From the NCBI GenBank assembly GCA_029940715.1, contig JAPYTU010000056.1:1-9667 (forward strand): DNA of 9,667 bases, written 5' to 3'. This DNA is from Cytophagales bacterium. GTDB lineage: Bacteria; Bacteroidota; Bacteroidia; Cytophagales; MED-G16. The position numbers and the translations under genes are program-made. The notes under the pieces are model-generated. The model saw only the letters and a list, made by a program, of their open reading frames with translations, was not told the DNA's origin and did not search any database. Positions 1 through 7,635 of the stretch are shown piece by piece (position 1 is the first letter of the stretch; every line of letters starts with the position of its first letter).

Positions 1-2665
1 TGAATGGACTGGAGTAACAGAAGTTATTATAGACCCAAGAAATCCAAATAGGTTATACGCTGCCACTTGGCAAAGACATAGAACTGTAGCTGCTTTAATG
101 GGTGGTGGTCCTGAATCTGGTTTACACAGATCTATAGATGGAGGTGAAACTTGGGAAAAATTAAAAACCGGTCTACCTAAATCAAATATTGGAAAAATAG
201 GTCTTGCTATTTCACCTCAAAATCCAGATATTCTTTATGCTGCTCTCGAACTTGAAAGACTTAAAGGAGGGGTATATAGATCTTCTGACAGAGGTTCTTC
301 ATGGACAAAAATGTCTAATACTGTTTCTGGTGGAACTGGTCCTCACTATTACCAAGAACTATATGCTAGCCCCCATAAATTTGATAGACTATACCTAATG
401 AATGTCAGAATACTGACTTCTGAAGATGGAGGAAAAACATTTACACAACTTAAAGAAGCAGACAAACATTCAGATAACCACTCCATTACATTTAGAGATG
501 ATGATCCTAATTATTTGTTAGTTGGAACTGATGCAGGAATTTATGAATCTTTTGATTTGGCTAATACATGGAAATACCATAAAAATTTACCTATTACCCA
601 ATTTTATAAAGTTGCTGTAAATAATGCATATCCATTCTATCACATTTTTGGAGGAACTCAAGATAATGGTTCAGCTGGTGGCCCATCTAGGACAGATGAA
701 AGACAAGGCATAAGAAATGCTAATTGGTATAAAATACTTGGTGCTGATGGTCATCAAACTGCAACAGATCCAGTTTACAATGAAATTGTTTATGGTGAAT
801 TTCAGCAAGGTGTTCTCCATAGAATTGACTTAAATACTGGAGAAACAGTTTTAATTCAACCTCAACCAAGAGAAGGAGAAAATTATGAAAGATTTAATTG
901 GGATGCTCCAATTTTAGTAAGTCCTCACAAGCCTGAAAGACTTTATTTCGCCTCTCAAAGAGTATGGAGATCAGAAAATAGAGGTGATAGTTGGGAACCT
1001 ATATCTAGTGATTTAACTCGAAATGAAGAAAGAATCGACCTAGAAATTATGGGAAAAAGACAAGGTTGGGATAATGCCTGGGATGTTGGGGCAATGTCTA
1101 ACTATAATACCATTACTTCAATTTCTGAATCACCATTACAAGAAGGAGTTATATACGCAGGTACAGATGATGGATATATTCAAGTTACAACAAATGGTGG
1201 AACTACATGGAATAAAATACCTGTAACATCTCTGGGATTACCAAATAGATCATTTGTTAATGATATTAAAGCAGATTTACATGATGTAAATACAGTTTAT
1301 GTATCACTCGATAATCACAAAGAAGGAGATTACTCTCCTTACTTATTTAAAAGTACTGACATGGGAAATACATGGACTTCTATAAGTAACAATATTCCAG
1401 ATAGAACTTTAATATGGAGACTGGTACAAGATCATGTGAACAAAAATTTATTATTCACTGCGACAGAAAGAGGAATTTATGTTTCACTAAATGGTGGAAC
1501 TAAATGGCAAAAACTTCCAGGATCTCCAACAATATCTTTTAGAGACATAACTATTCAAAAAAGAGAAAATGATTTAGTTGGCGCATCGTTTGGAAGAGGA
1601 TTTTTTGTTCTAGATGACTATTCTGTATTAAGAGAAATGTCAAATGAGAGACTATCACAAGAAGGAGCTTTATTTTCTACTAGAGATGCTTTAGGATATG
1701 TACCTAAAAGCGTTACCGGTAATACTGGAGCTGATTATTACTTTGCTAAAAATCCTGATTTTGGAGCTGTTTTCACTTATCATCTCTCTAAGTCATATCC
1801 AACAATGAAAGAAAAAAGAGTAAAATTAGAAAAAGAATTAACTAAAAAAGGTCAAAGTATACCAAAAATAAATTGGGATGCTATTGATACTGAAGGAAAA
1901 GATGAAGGAACAAAAATATGGATTGTTATTAAAGATGAAAATGGCAATATCATAAATAAAGTAAAAGGTCCAAATAAAAAGGGGTTAAGTAGGGTGGCAT
2001 GGAATTTACGTCAATCAAATTCAAGGCCTATAAACCCAGATAACATCAGAACTGGAGGTGGAGGAAGAGGGGGATGGTTTAATTTTGGTCCAATGGCTAT
2101 GCCTGGAACTTATACAGCAACATTAAACAAAGAATATGATGGTACTCTAACAATACTAGATGGCCCCATCAATTTTAATGTTATTTTCTTACAAAGAGGT
2201 GTTCTTGAAGGAATGTCTATTGAAGAGTATAGAGTTCATAGTGAAAATATTATTTCAACTCAGAATATGATGGCAAAAGCAAGCAATTTATTGAATGAAA
2301 GTATAAAAAGTGTCAAAGCTATGAGATTAGCATTATCTAGAAGTAAAATAGAAAATAATGAACTTTCAAAAGCATTATACAATCTTGATAATGAATTATC
2401 TAATATAAATACTAGAATTAATGGTAACTCAGCAAAATCAGAAATTGGTGAGAGAAATAACCCAACAGTAAATAGTTATGTTGGAAATGCAATGAGAGGA
2501 TTATCAACTACTTATGGACCAACTGGTCAAAATAAGCAAAGTTTAGAAATTGCAGATAGTATGTTAAACAAAATATATGTTGAAATACAAAAAGTAGCCT
2601 CAAAAATTCCTGAATTAAAAGTTGAGTTAGAAAAAATTGGAGCTCCTTATATTATAGGAAATTGA
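1..2665 (+). CDS. VPS10/sortilin-like Asp-box (BNR) repeat protein, C-terminal 887 residues (5' partial)
   Basis: The reading frame is open from the window edge (first full codon at 2), so the ATG at 98 is internal and the N-terminus, with any signal peptide, lies outside. The visible start, EWTGVTEVIIDPRNPNRLYAATWQRHR, is typical mid-propeller sequence of this family. Eight Asp-boxes of the S-x-D-x-G-x-T-W type begin at about nt 131, 281, 419, 548, 971, 1187, 1352 and 1484, indicating beta-propeller blades. Several are degenerate, with Asn for Asp or Phe for Trp. After the propeller come a Lys-rich linker (about nt 1800-1860), a beta-sandwich-like region ending in PGTYTATL (about nt 2104-2127) and a helical, coiled-coil-prone tail (about nt 2215-2650). 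Bacteroidota homologues are usually about 1000-1100 residues, so perhaps 150-200 are missing. They are often labelled glycosyl hydrolase, but no catalytic residues can be assigned. The likely role is an exported glycan- or protein-binding/processing protein; the precise function is unknown. Confidence 0.85.
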   Translation, partial: EWTGVTEVIIDPRNPNRLYAATWQRHRTVAALMGGGPESGLHRSIDGGETWEKLKTGLPKSNIGKIGLAISPQNPDILYAALELERLKGGVYRSSDRGSSWTKMSNTVSGGTGPHYYQELYASPHKFDRLYLMNVRILTSEDGGKTFTQLKEADKHSDNHSITFRDDDPNYLLVGTDAGIYESFDLANTWKYHKNLPITQFYKVAVNNAYPFYHIFGGTQDNGSAGGPSRTDERQGIRNANWYKILGADGHQTATDPVYNEIVYGEFQQGVLHRIDLNTGETVLIQPQPREGENYERFNWDAPILVSPHKPERLYFASQRVWRSENRGDSWEPISSDLTRNEERIDLEIMGKRQGWDNAWDVGAMSNYNTITSISESPLQEGVIYAGTDDGYIQVTTNGGTTWNKIPVTSLGLPNRSFVNDIKADLHDVNTVYVSLDNHKEGDYSPYLFKSTDMGNTWTSISNNIPDRTLIWRLVQDHVNKNLLFTATERGIYVSLNGGTKWQKLPGSPTISFRDITIQKRENDLVGASFGRGFFVLDDYSVLREMSNERLSQEGALFSTRDALGYVPKSVTGNTGADYYFAKNPDFGAVFTYHLSKSYPTMKEKRVKLEKELTKKGQSIPKINWDAIDTEGKDEGTKIWIVIKDENGNIINKVKGPNKKGLSRVAWNLRQSNSRPINPDNIRTGGGGRGGWFNFGPMAMPGTYTATLNKEYDGTLTILDGPINFNVIFLQRGVLEGMSIEEYRVHSENIISTQNMMAKASNLLNESIKSVKAMRLALSRSKIENNELSKALYNLDNELSNINTRINGNSAKSEIGERNNPTVNSYVGNAMRGLSTTYGPTGQNKQSLEIADSMLNKIYVEIQKVASKIPELKVELEKIGAPYIIGN
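131..1507 (+). repeat. Eight Asp-box (BNR) protein repeats within the VPS10-like gene
   Basis: Eight 8-codon Asp-boxes can be read: SIDGGETW (131-154), SSDRGSSW (281-304), SEDGGKTF (419-442), SFDLANTW (548-571), SENRGDSW (971-994), TTNGGTTW (1187-1210), STDMGNTW (1352-1375) and SLNGGTKW (1484-1507). Start-to-start spacing is 129-216 bases except for a 423-base jump between the fourth and fifth, where a longer loop or a blade without a recognisable box must lie. These are protein-level structural repeats; the DNA copies are diverged and are not a tandem DNA repeat. Confidence 0.85.
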
Positions 2666-2673
2666 AATAATTA

Positions 2674-2814
2674 ATGGTTATGAGAACTAAATCTTTTTTA
2701 TTTAGTTTAATCATATTAGTAGCTACAGTAATTTTTTCTATTGTAAGCAATTTTAAGTATGGTCTATTTTTACTAATTCCATATATTTATTTTGGTTTTA
2801 AAAAAAATAGTTAA
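2674..2814 (+). CDS. Small two-helix membrane protein, 46 aa, unknown function
   Basis: This short ORF begins 8 bases after the stop of the VPS10-like gene and is probably co-transcribed with it. It starts MVMRTKSFLF, has a hydrophobic helix at about residues 7-24, a short turn (SNFKYG, about 25-30), a second hydrophobic stretch at about 31-42 and a basic end, GFKKNS. The pattern of Arg/Lys just before the first helix and Lys after the second suggests both ends face the cytoplasm. A second in-frame ATG at 2680 would give a 44-residue product. No family is recognised. Support comes from the clean membrane-protein pattern, the position directly after a gene, and the stop at 2812-2814 that nearly fills the space before the convergent DUF1080 gene. 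A chance ORF in AT-rich DNA remains possible. Confidence 0.55.
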   Translation: MVMRTKSFLFSLIILVATVIFSIVSNFKYGLFLLIPYIYFGFKKNS

Positions 2815-2826
2815 ATTCAAGTAAAG

Positions 2827-3522
2827 CTATAAAATTTTTATATTTCTAAACCATATAGGACTATCATGGTCTTGAAGACCAATATAACCTCTTTTAAAAG
2901 AACCATATTTAGTAGAATTTTTCCATTTTCCATCTGCTTTTCTTTTATACCAGTCATCTGACCAAGGAACAAAAGAAAGAACTTTTTTACCATTAAGCCA
3001 ATGCTCTACCAACTCTGGTGTAAAACGAATTTTTGTAGTATTCCACTCTCCTATTGGTTTAAGTACTTTTTGCTTAGGATCAGCAGTATGCATTGAATAA
3101 TCTGAAGCTGTTTGTTGCCATTCTTGTAACTCATAATTATATATTTTTGAATAATTTTCATCATCGATTAATTGATATTCAGGCGCAATTTGAGCAATAC
3201 CATTAAAACCTTCTTTTATGTGATAAAAAATTCCACTGTTCCCTCCAATAGGAAGTTTCCATTCCAAATAAAGTTCAAAATTTTCAAATTCTTCAAGACC
3301 ATAAATAATATCTCCACCACCAGCCTTATCCTCTTTATTAAATGTCAGTGCACCTTCATCATCTATTATCCAGCCGGATGGTAAAGAGTCCTCATTATAA
3401 GCTCTCCAACCATTAGTGGTCGTACCATCAAAAAGGTAAACCCAATCACTATTTTCTTTTGTTATATTATTACAAGAGAAAATAAAGATTACAAAAAATA
3501 AAATAGGTATTGAATTACTCAT
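2827..3522 (-). CDS. DUF1080 (3-keto-glycoside hydrolase family) lipoprotein
   Basis: This is a 231-residue protein of the DUF1080/PF06439 family, a concanavalin-like jelly-roll fold. Characterised members act on 3-keto glycosides, cleaving or hydrating sugars that a Gfo/Idh/MocA dehydrogenase has first oxidised at C3. Family landmarks in order are LFDG (30-33), a Trp in GWR (38-40), GGGDI (68-72), EWK (87-89), GGNSGIFY (93-100), PEYQLID (114-120), GEWN (158-161), HWLNG (174-178), GYIGLQDH (212-219) and IWFRNIKI (223-230). The length is normal for a single-domain member. The N-terminus is hydrophobic and ends in IFSC, giving a lipobox with Cys17, although the n-region unusually has no Lys or Arg. 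The residues after Cys are not strongly acidic, so surface export is not obvious. The start lies 2 bases after the stop of the upstream Gfo/Idh gene, so the pair is almost certainly co-translated. It is the last gene of the operon. The exact substrate cannot be read from sequence. Confidence 0.88.
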   Translation of the reverse strand: MSNSIPILFFVIFIFSCNNITKENSDWVYLFDGTTTNGWRAYNEDSLPSGWIIDDEGALTFNKEDKAGGGDIIYGLEEFENFELYLEWKLPIGGNSGIFYHIKEGFNGIAQIAPEYQLIDDENYSKIYNYELQEWQQTASDYSMHTADPKQKVLKPIGEWNTTKIRFTPELVEHWLNGKKVLSFVPWSDDWYKRKADGKWKNSTKYGSFKRGYIGLQDHDSPIWFRNIKIL

Positions 3523-3524
3523 AA

Positions 3525-4817
3525 TTAAAAATTTCTATATTTTGACTCTAAAAATTTATTTGCTTCTTCCTCAGAAAATTTAGCATTCTCATTATTCCAA
3601 TGTAAAACCTTATTAGGAAATCGACCAGCAATAACTCCTAAAAGTATTGTTTCTGTTAATCTAGATGCATAAGAAAATGGCGCACTACATTTGTCTTTAC
3701 CTAAACAAGCATCTACAAACTGATGATAATGATCCGATTTATCCAACCTTGGATAATCTAATTTTTCATATTTCCCATCTACAATTAGTTTAGGAAAATC
3801 CCAATGAGGCAAAAGTAATCTACCCTTATCACCTATAAAAATAGCTCCCTGATCTGGTAATTTTCCATCATTAGGTAATATTAAATCCTTATGATTTTTT
3901 GGTGCTCCCTCTCCATCATACCATACCCACTTTAAATTTTCTGTAGTATACCTAGTTCCAGGAAAAACATAACTTACTTTATTATGTTCTGGATGTCCAA
4001 ATCCATTTGATTTTCTACACTCATTCTTAACAGTATTAGGAACATCCAAATCCAATGCTGCATATGGTGTATCAAAAATATGAACTCCCATATCTCCTAA
4101 TGTTCCACAACCATAATCCAATAATTTTCTCCATTGACCAGGATGATAAATTTTGTCTTTGTATGGTCTCTTTTTAGCTGTTCCCAACCAAAGATTCCAA
4201 TCTAAATTTTTTGGTATTATATCACTACCTTCTGGCTCTAGACCATCATAACCCCAATTTTTAGGAGACCATGCTCTTACTGTACTTACTTTTCCTACAA
4301 TACCAGATTGGATTAATATAACAGCAGATTTATATTCATCAAATGAGTGAATTTGTATTCCCATCTGTGTAACCAAATTATTCTCTTCTGCTAACTTCTT
4401 CATTTCTCTCGCCTCTGAAACATGGTGAGTTAATGGCTTCTGACAATATACAGATTTTCTCATATTCATAGCCATCATTGAAGCTGGTGCGTGTGTATGA
4501 TCTGGAGTAGAGACAATTACAGCATCTATGGAATTAGATATTTCATTAAAAAGTTTTCTATAGTCTGAAAATACTTTTGCATTGGGATGAAGTTTTTTAG
4601 CTTTATCTAAAGCATTTGAATCGACATCACATAAAGCAACAACATCAACTAACTTATGTGATGAAATTGAATTTAAATCTGCTCCACCCATACCACCAAC
4701 GCCAATATGTGCTGTTCTTAAACGATTATTCTTTAATTGTGAAATTAATGATGATGGAAAAAAAGATAGAGATGCAAATGCTGCACTTTTTTTTAAAAAA
4801 TTTCTTCTATTACTCAT
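3525..4817 (-). CDS. Tat-exported Gfo/Idh/MocA-family oxidoreductase
   Basis: This 430-residue NAD(P)-dependent sugar oxidoreductase is of the exported type common in Bacteroidota and Planctomycetota. It opens with a twin-arginine signal, SNRRNFLKK (2-10), followed by a weakly hydrophobic stretch to about residue 27. The Rossmann fold follows: GVGGMGG (39-45) and the acidic CDVD (63-66) at the end of the second strand. TPDHTH (104-109) and QKPLTHH (126-132) come next; the latter is this subgroup's version of the EKP motif and keeps the Lys (127) used in hydride-transfer enzymes. The C-terminal alpha/beta domain carries GCGTLGDMGVH (236-246), with Asp242 and His246 in the expected active-site positions. 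The downstream DUF1080 gene, 2 bases away, suggests it makes a 3-keto sugar as that enzyme's substrate. As with other Tat substrates of this superfamily, it would fold and bind cofactor before export. Substrate is unknown; dehydrogenase activity is inferred from motifs and context. Confidence 0.88.
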   Translation of the reverse strand: MSNRRNFLKKSAAFASLSFFPSSLISQLKNNRLRTAHIGVGGMGGADLNSISSHKLVDVVALCDVDSNALDKAKKLHPNAKVFSDYRKLFNEISNSIDAVIVSTPDHTHAPASMMAMNMRKSVYCQKPLTHHVSEAREMKKLAEENNLVTQMGIQIHSFDEYKSAVILIQSGIVGKVSTVRAWSPKNWGYDGLEPEGSDIIPKNLDWNLWLGTAKKRPYKDKIYHPGQWRKLLDYGCGTLGDMGVHIFDTPYAALDLDVPNTVKNECRKSNGFGHPEHNKVSYVFPGTRYTTENLKWVWYDGEGAPKNHKDLILPNDGKLPDQGAIFIGDKGRLLLPHWDFPKLIVDGKYEKLDYPRLDKSDHYHQFVDACLGKDKCSAPFSYASRLTETILLGVIAGRFPNKVLHWNNENAKFSEEEANKFLESKYRNF

Positions 4818-4835
4818 ATACTTCTATACTTCTAT
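4817..4835. repeat. Short tandem repeat TATACTTC x 2.4 at a gene junction
   Basis: The + strand reads TATACTTC twice in perfect tandem (4817-4824 and 4825-4832), then TAT. The repeat fills the 14-base spacer between the SASA-family gene and the downstream Gfo/Idh gene. It overlaps the TAG stop of the former (4832-4834) and the first base of the ATG of the latter (4817). On the coding (-) strand each unit carries AGAAG, so one copy sits about 7 bases before the ATG, a weak Shine-Dalgarno-like position. Loss or gain of a unit by slippage would change the spacing between the two genes. Confidence 0.7.
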
Positions 4836-6217
4836 TTATTAGTTATAAATGAAGAAGCAGGAAGACCTTCTTTATTAAACAATGTTCCATCAAAAACATT
4901 CTTCCAAGCATATCTTACTTGTTTTGGATTATCTACTTTACTTGAAGAAATTCTTACTTTATTATCAATGATAATTGCTTTAGCATTTTCAAAAACACCA
5001 TCACTACCTGCAATTTCAAAACCTTCTAATTTTCGAATTCCTAAAAGTCCTGATCCTTTTGAATCAAAATCAATGTCTATATAGTCATTATGCAATTCAT
5101 GATTCTTATAAAGTGGTCCAGAAGATACTAAATCATATCCATAATCATTATCTAAAGCAAGTATAGCAAGCCGATTTCCAACATCTTGTTTATTAGCAGG
5201 ATGTATATCATTAGCTTCTCCAATATCCATAGTGACAGCCATTCCTGTATTTTTTATTTTTAAACTTTTTCTCTGCACATCTCTTAATTCATAAGATAAT
5301 TTTCCTGCTTCATAATTAAAAGGTGCAATCTGCACATAATAAAAAGGAAAATCATAACCCCATTTTTCTCTCCAATCTTCAATCATAGCAGGAAATAATT
5401 CATTGTACTCTTCATAGTTTCCCACATTAGACTCACCTTGATACCAAATAGCACCTCTTATACCATAAGGAAGAACGGGAGATAACATTTTTTTAAAAAG
5501 TATAGAATATGCATTAGCATCATTAACTTTTTTATTATTTTCAGTATTTAAATCTAAATTTGAAATAATATCCTTAGTAGCATTTAAAGTCCTAAGCTTT
5601 TTAAGACTTGTCCATGCCTCTACCCTTGTTCCTCCCCAACTAGTATTAATAATACCAATAGGAATATTTAGATCAACGTGAAGACGTCTAGCAAAGAAAT
5701 ACCCAACAGCACTAAATGATTTTACATTTTCAGAATTAGAAACCTTCCATTTTGAATTTATTATCTGCTCTCCAGTAAGATCCAAAGGAACAGTAAACAT
5801 TCTTATTTGATTATAATTGGCATTAGCAATTTCTTGTTCCTGATTTACTAGTCTGTTAGATAGTTTCCATTCCATATTTGACTGACCAGATGCCAACCAA
5901 ACTTCACCAATTAAAATATCATCAAACAAGATTGAATCATTAAGAGATACAACAGAAATATTATAAGGACCCCCATACGATGGAGTTTTAATTTTTATAT
6001 TCCATTCTCCATCTTTATCACTTTTAGTAATAACTTTCTCATCCCAACTAGCTGTAACAAATACGTCTTGATTAGGAGATGTTGATCCCCAAATAGAAAC
6101 ATCTGATTTTTGTTGTAATACCATATGATCTGAAAAAACAGGAGCTAATAAAAGAGGTTTTATGCTATTTTGACAAGAAAATAAGACAAAAATTAAAAAT
6201 AAAGATAAATTTTTCAT
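4832..6217 (-). CDS. SASA-family (sialate O-acetylesterase-like) carbohydrate esterase lipoprotein
   Basis: This 461-residue member of the SASA/DUF303 family is an SGNH-hydrolase-type carbohydrate esterase that typically removes O-acetyl groups from sialic acid, xylan or other polysaccharides. It begins with MKNLSLFLIFVLFSC, a lipoprotein signal with lipobox LFSC and Cys15. A beta-rich N-terminal region starts LLAPVFSDHMVLQQ (about 23-36), the usual family opening. The catalytic Ser113 lies in GQSNM (111-115), NTSWGGT (191-197) supplies the oxyanion-hole region, and WYQGESN is at 258-264. DIHP (337-340) supplies the Asp and His339 of the triad. A C-terminal beta domain (about 370-461) completes the chain. 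All expected catalytic elements are present, so it should be active. It starts 3 bases after the GH109-type gene's stop and ends 14 bases before the next gene. Which acyl ester it removes is not readable: despite the family name, nothing in the window proves a sialic acid substrate. Confidence 0.9.
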   Translation of the reverse strand: MKNLSLFLIFVLFSCQNSIKPLLLAPVFSDHMVLQQKSDVSIWGSTSPNQDVFVTASWDEKVITKSDKDGEWNIKIKTPSYGGPYNISVVSLNDSILFDDILIGEVWLASGQSNMEWKLSNRLVNQEQEIANANYNQIRMFTVPLDLTGEQIINSKWKVSNSENVKSFSAVGYFFARRLHVDLNIPIGIINTSWGGTRVEAWTSLKKLRTLNATKDIISNLDLNTENNKKVNDANAYSILFKKMLSPVLPYGIRGAIWYQGESNVGNYEEYNELFPAMIEDWREKWGYDFPFYYVQIAPFNYEAGKLSYELRDVQRKSLKIKNTGMAVTMDIGEANDIHPANKQDVGNRLAILALDNDYGYDLVSSGPLYKNHELHNDYIDIDFDSKGSGLLGIRKLEGFEIAGSDGVFENAKAIIIDNKVRISSSKVDNPKQVRYAWKNVFDGTLFNKEGLPASSFITNK

Positions 6218-6220
6218 ATT

Positions 6221-7618
6221 CTATAAAATTATACTTAAAGGCTTAGTTGTTTTCCAATTTCCTCTTGTAAAATCAGGAAATCTTTGTGGTCCACCTCCAT
6301 ACTTAATAGACTTTGCGCTTAATGGTGTTACTGCACTCCAAAAACATCCCTCATACATATTTTGATCCAAAGGTTCACCGTTTCTTAGACATTCTATTAT
6401 ACGATACCTCATCATAAAATCCATACCTCCATGTCCACCCATTTTTTCAGATACGGCACCTAATCTTTTATAGAGTGGGTGATCGTATTTTTCATATAAA
6501 ACCTCTAGATTCTCTCCTTGTACCCAAGAATGATGACTCTTATTAATACCTTCAACTCCTCCTTCGAGGGCAACACGTGTTGGAAAACCTGCAAGCGTTC
6601 CTTTTGTCCCCTGTATTAAATTGTGTCTAGAGTATGGTCGTGGACTTGTTTCATCCCACTGAACCATTATGGTTCTTCCAAATTTTGTTTTTATTATTGA
6701 GGTATTTAAATCTCCATTTTTATAATCAAGTTTATTCCATTTATGATTAGCTGGATAATTTTTTTCTGCATACAATTTTCTTCCTAATGCTGGTGTTGAG
6801 TAAGAAATTAAGGTGCTAAAATTATCATCATTTCTAGATAGATTCATATACTGAGCTACTGGACCTAGTCCATGAGTTGGATATAAATTGCCGCTTTCTC
6901 TTGCATAATGATACGTTCTCCACGAACCAGTACCTCTCTTTTGTTCTTCCATCTGAAACCTTAACTCATGAATATATGCAGCCTCTGCATGTAAAAATTC
7001 ACCTATTACTCCTTTTCTACACATATTTAAGTACATCAGCTCATCCCTTCCATAATTTACATTCTCCATCATCATACAATGCTTTCTTGTTTTCTCTGAT
7101 GCATTTATAATTTTCCACATATCCTCAATAGTTGTAGCAATAGGAACTTCAACAAATGCATGAGAACCATTATTCATAACTTCAATTACCATTGGGGCAT
7201 GGTTATTCCAATTAGTAGCAATAAAAACTACATCAGGTTTTACTTCTTTAAGCATCAATTTCCACTTATCCTCACCACCATAATAAATGGCTATTTCATT
7301 ATGTCTTTCTCCCTTCCCAATCTCTTTACAATTATCTATAGATCTTTGAGCTAAATCTTGATACAAGTCACTAATTGCTACTACCTCTGTTCCTTCTATT
7401 GTCCCAATCTGTCTTGCATGACCAGTACCTCTAGCTCCAACTCCAATAAATGCTACTCTTACCGTTTCAAGTTTAGGAGCAGAATAATCGCCCATATAAT
7501 AAGAATTTGTATCTCTTTTCTCTACATGTTTTGAGCCGCTAAGGATGGATGCAGTTGCTATTGCTGCACCAGATAAAGAAGTTTTTTTGAGAAAATCTCT
7601 CCTATCTAAATTTTTCAT
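6221..7618 (-). CDS. Tat-exported GH109-type Gfo/Idh/MocA protein (alpha-N-acetylgalactosaminidase-like)
   Basis: This 465-residue protein resembles glycoside hydrolase family 109, whose founder is the Elizabethkingia alpha-N-acetylgalactosaminidase. That family hydrolyses glycosides by transient oxidation with a tightly bound NAD that is regenerated each cycle. It begins with a twin-arginine signal, LDRRDFLKK (4-12), plus an Ala/Ser-rich stretch to about residue 28. The Rossmann motif is GVGARGTGH (59-67) and ISD (82-84) ends the second strand. At the position of the usual EKP motif it has EVP (157-159), lacking the Lys, as in GH109. Family hallmarks follow: ENVNYGRD (185-192), IGEFLHAEAAYIHELR (205-220), WRTYHY (233-238), NLYPTHGLGP (244-253) with the Tyr and His implicated in catalysis, GGHGGMDF (394-401) and FPDFTRGNWK (447-456). 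It ends 3 bases before the esterase gene. GalNAc specificity is inferred from the family; other alpha- or beta-glycosides are possible. Confidence 0.85.
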   Translation of the reverse strand: MKNLDRRDFLKKTSLSGAAIATASILSGSKHVEKRDTNSYYMGDYSAPKLETVRVAFIGVGARGTGHARQIGTIEGTEVVAISDLYQDLAQRSIDNCKEIGKGERHNEIAIYYGGEDKWKLMLKEVKPDVVFIATNWNNHAPMVIEVMNNGSHAFVEVPIATTIEDMWKIINASEKTRKHCMMMENVNYGRDELMYLNMCRKGVIGEFLHAEAAYIHELRFQMEEQKRGTGSWRTYHYARESGNLYPTHGLGPVAQYMNLSRNDDNFSTLISYSTPALGRKLYAEKNYPANHKWNKLDYKNGDLNTSIIKTKFGRTIMVQWDETSPRPYSRHNLIQGTKGTLAGFPTRVALEGGVEGINKSHHSWVQGENLEVLYEKYDHPLYKRLGAVSEKMGGHGGMDFMMRYRIIECLRNGEPLDQNMYEGCFWSAVTPLSAKSIKYGGGPQRFPDFTRGNWKTTKPLSIIL

Positions 7619-7635
7619 ATTTGGCTAAAATTTTA

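Noticed and set aside
98..100. ATG at 98 as the start of the VPS10-like gene
   Set aside because: The frame is open to the window edge, and the 32 codons before it encode conserved family sequence (EWTGVTEVIIDPRNP...), so the gene starts outside the window.
2828..2842. TATAAAA-T-TTTTATA inverted repeat at the convergent junction as a bidirectional terminator
   Set aside because: It is made only of A and T, has a one-base centre, overlaps the DUF1080 stop codon and lacks a clear U-run in either direction. The run of A at 2801-2807 (T on the - strand) has no convincing stem before it.
6877..7354. Short + strand ORFs opposite the GH109-type gene, and similar ones at 204-398, 3172-3384, 4616-4852 and 7935-8168
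   Set aside because: They lie in other frames of well-supported genes, have low-complexity compositions and show no recognisable family, so they are shadows.
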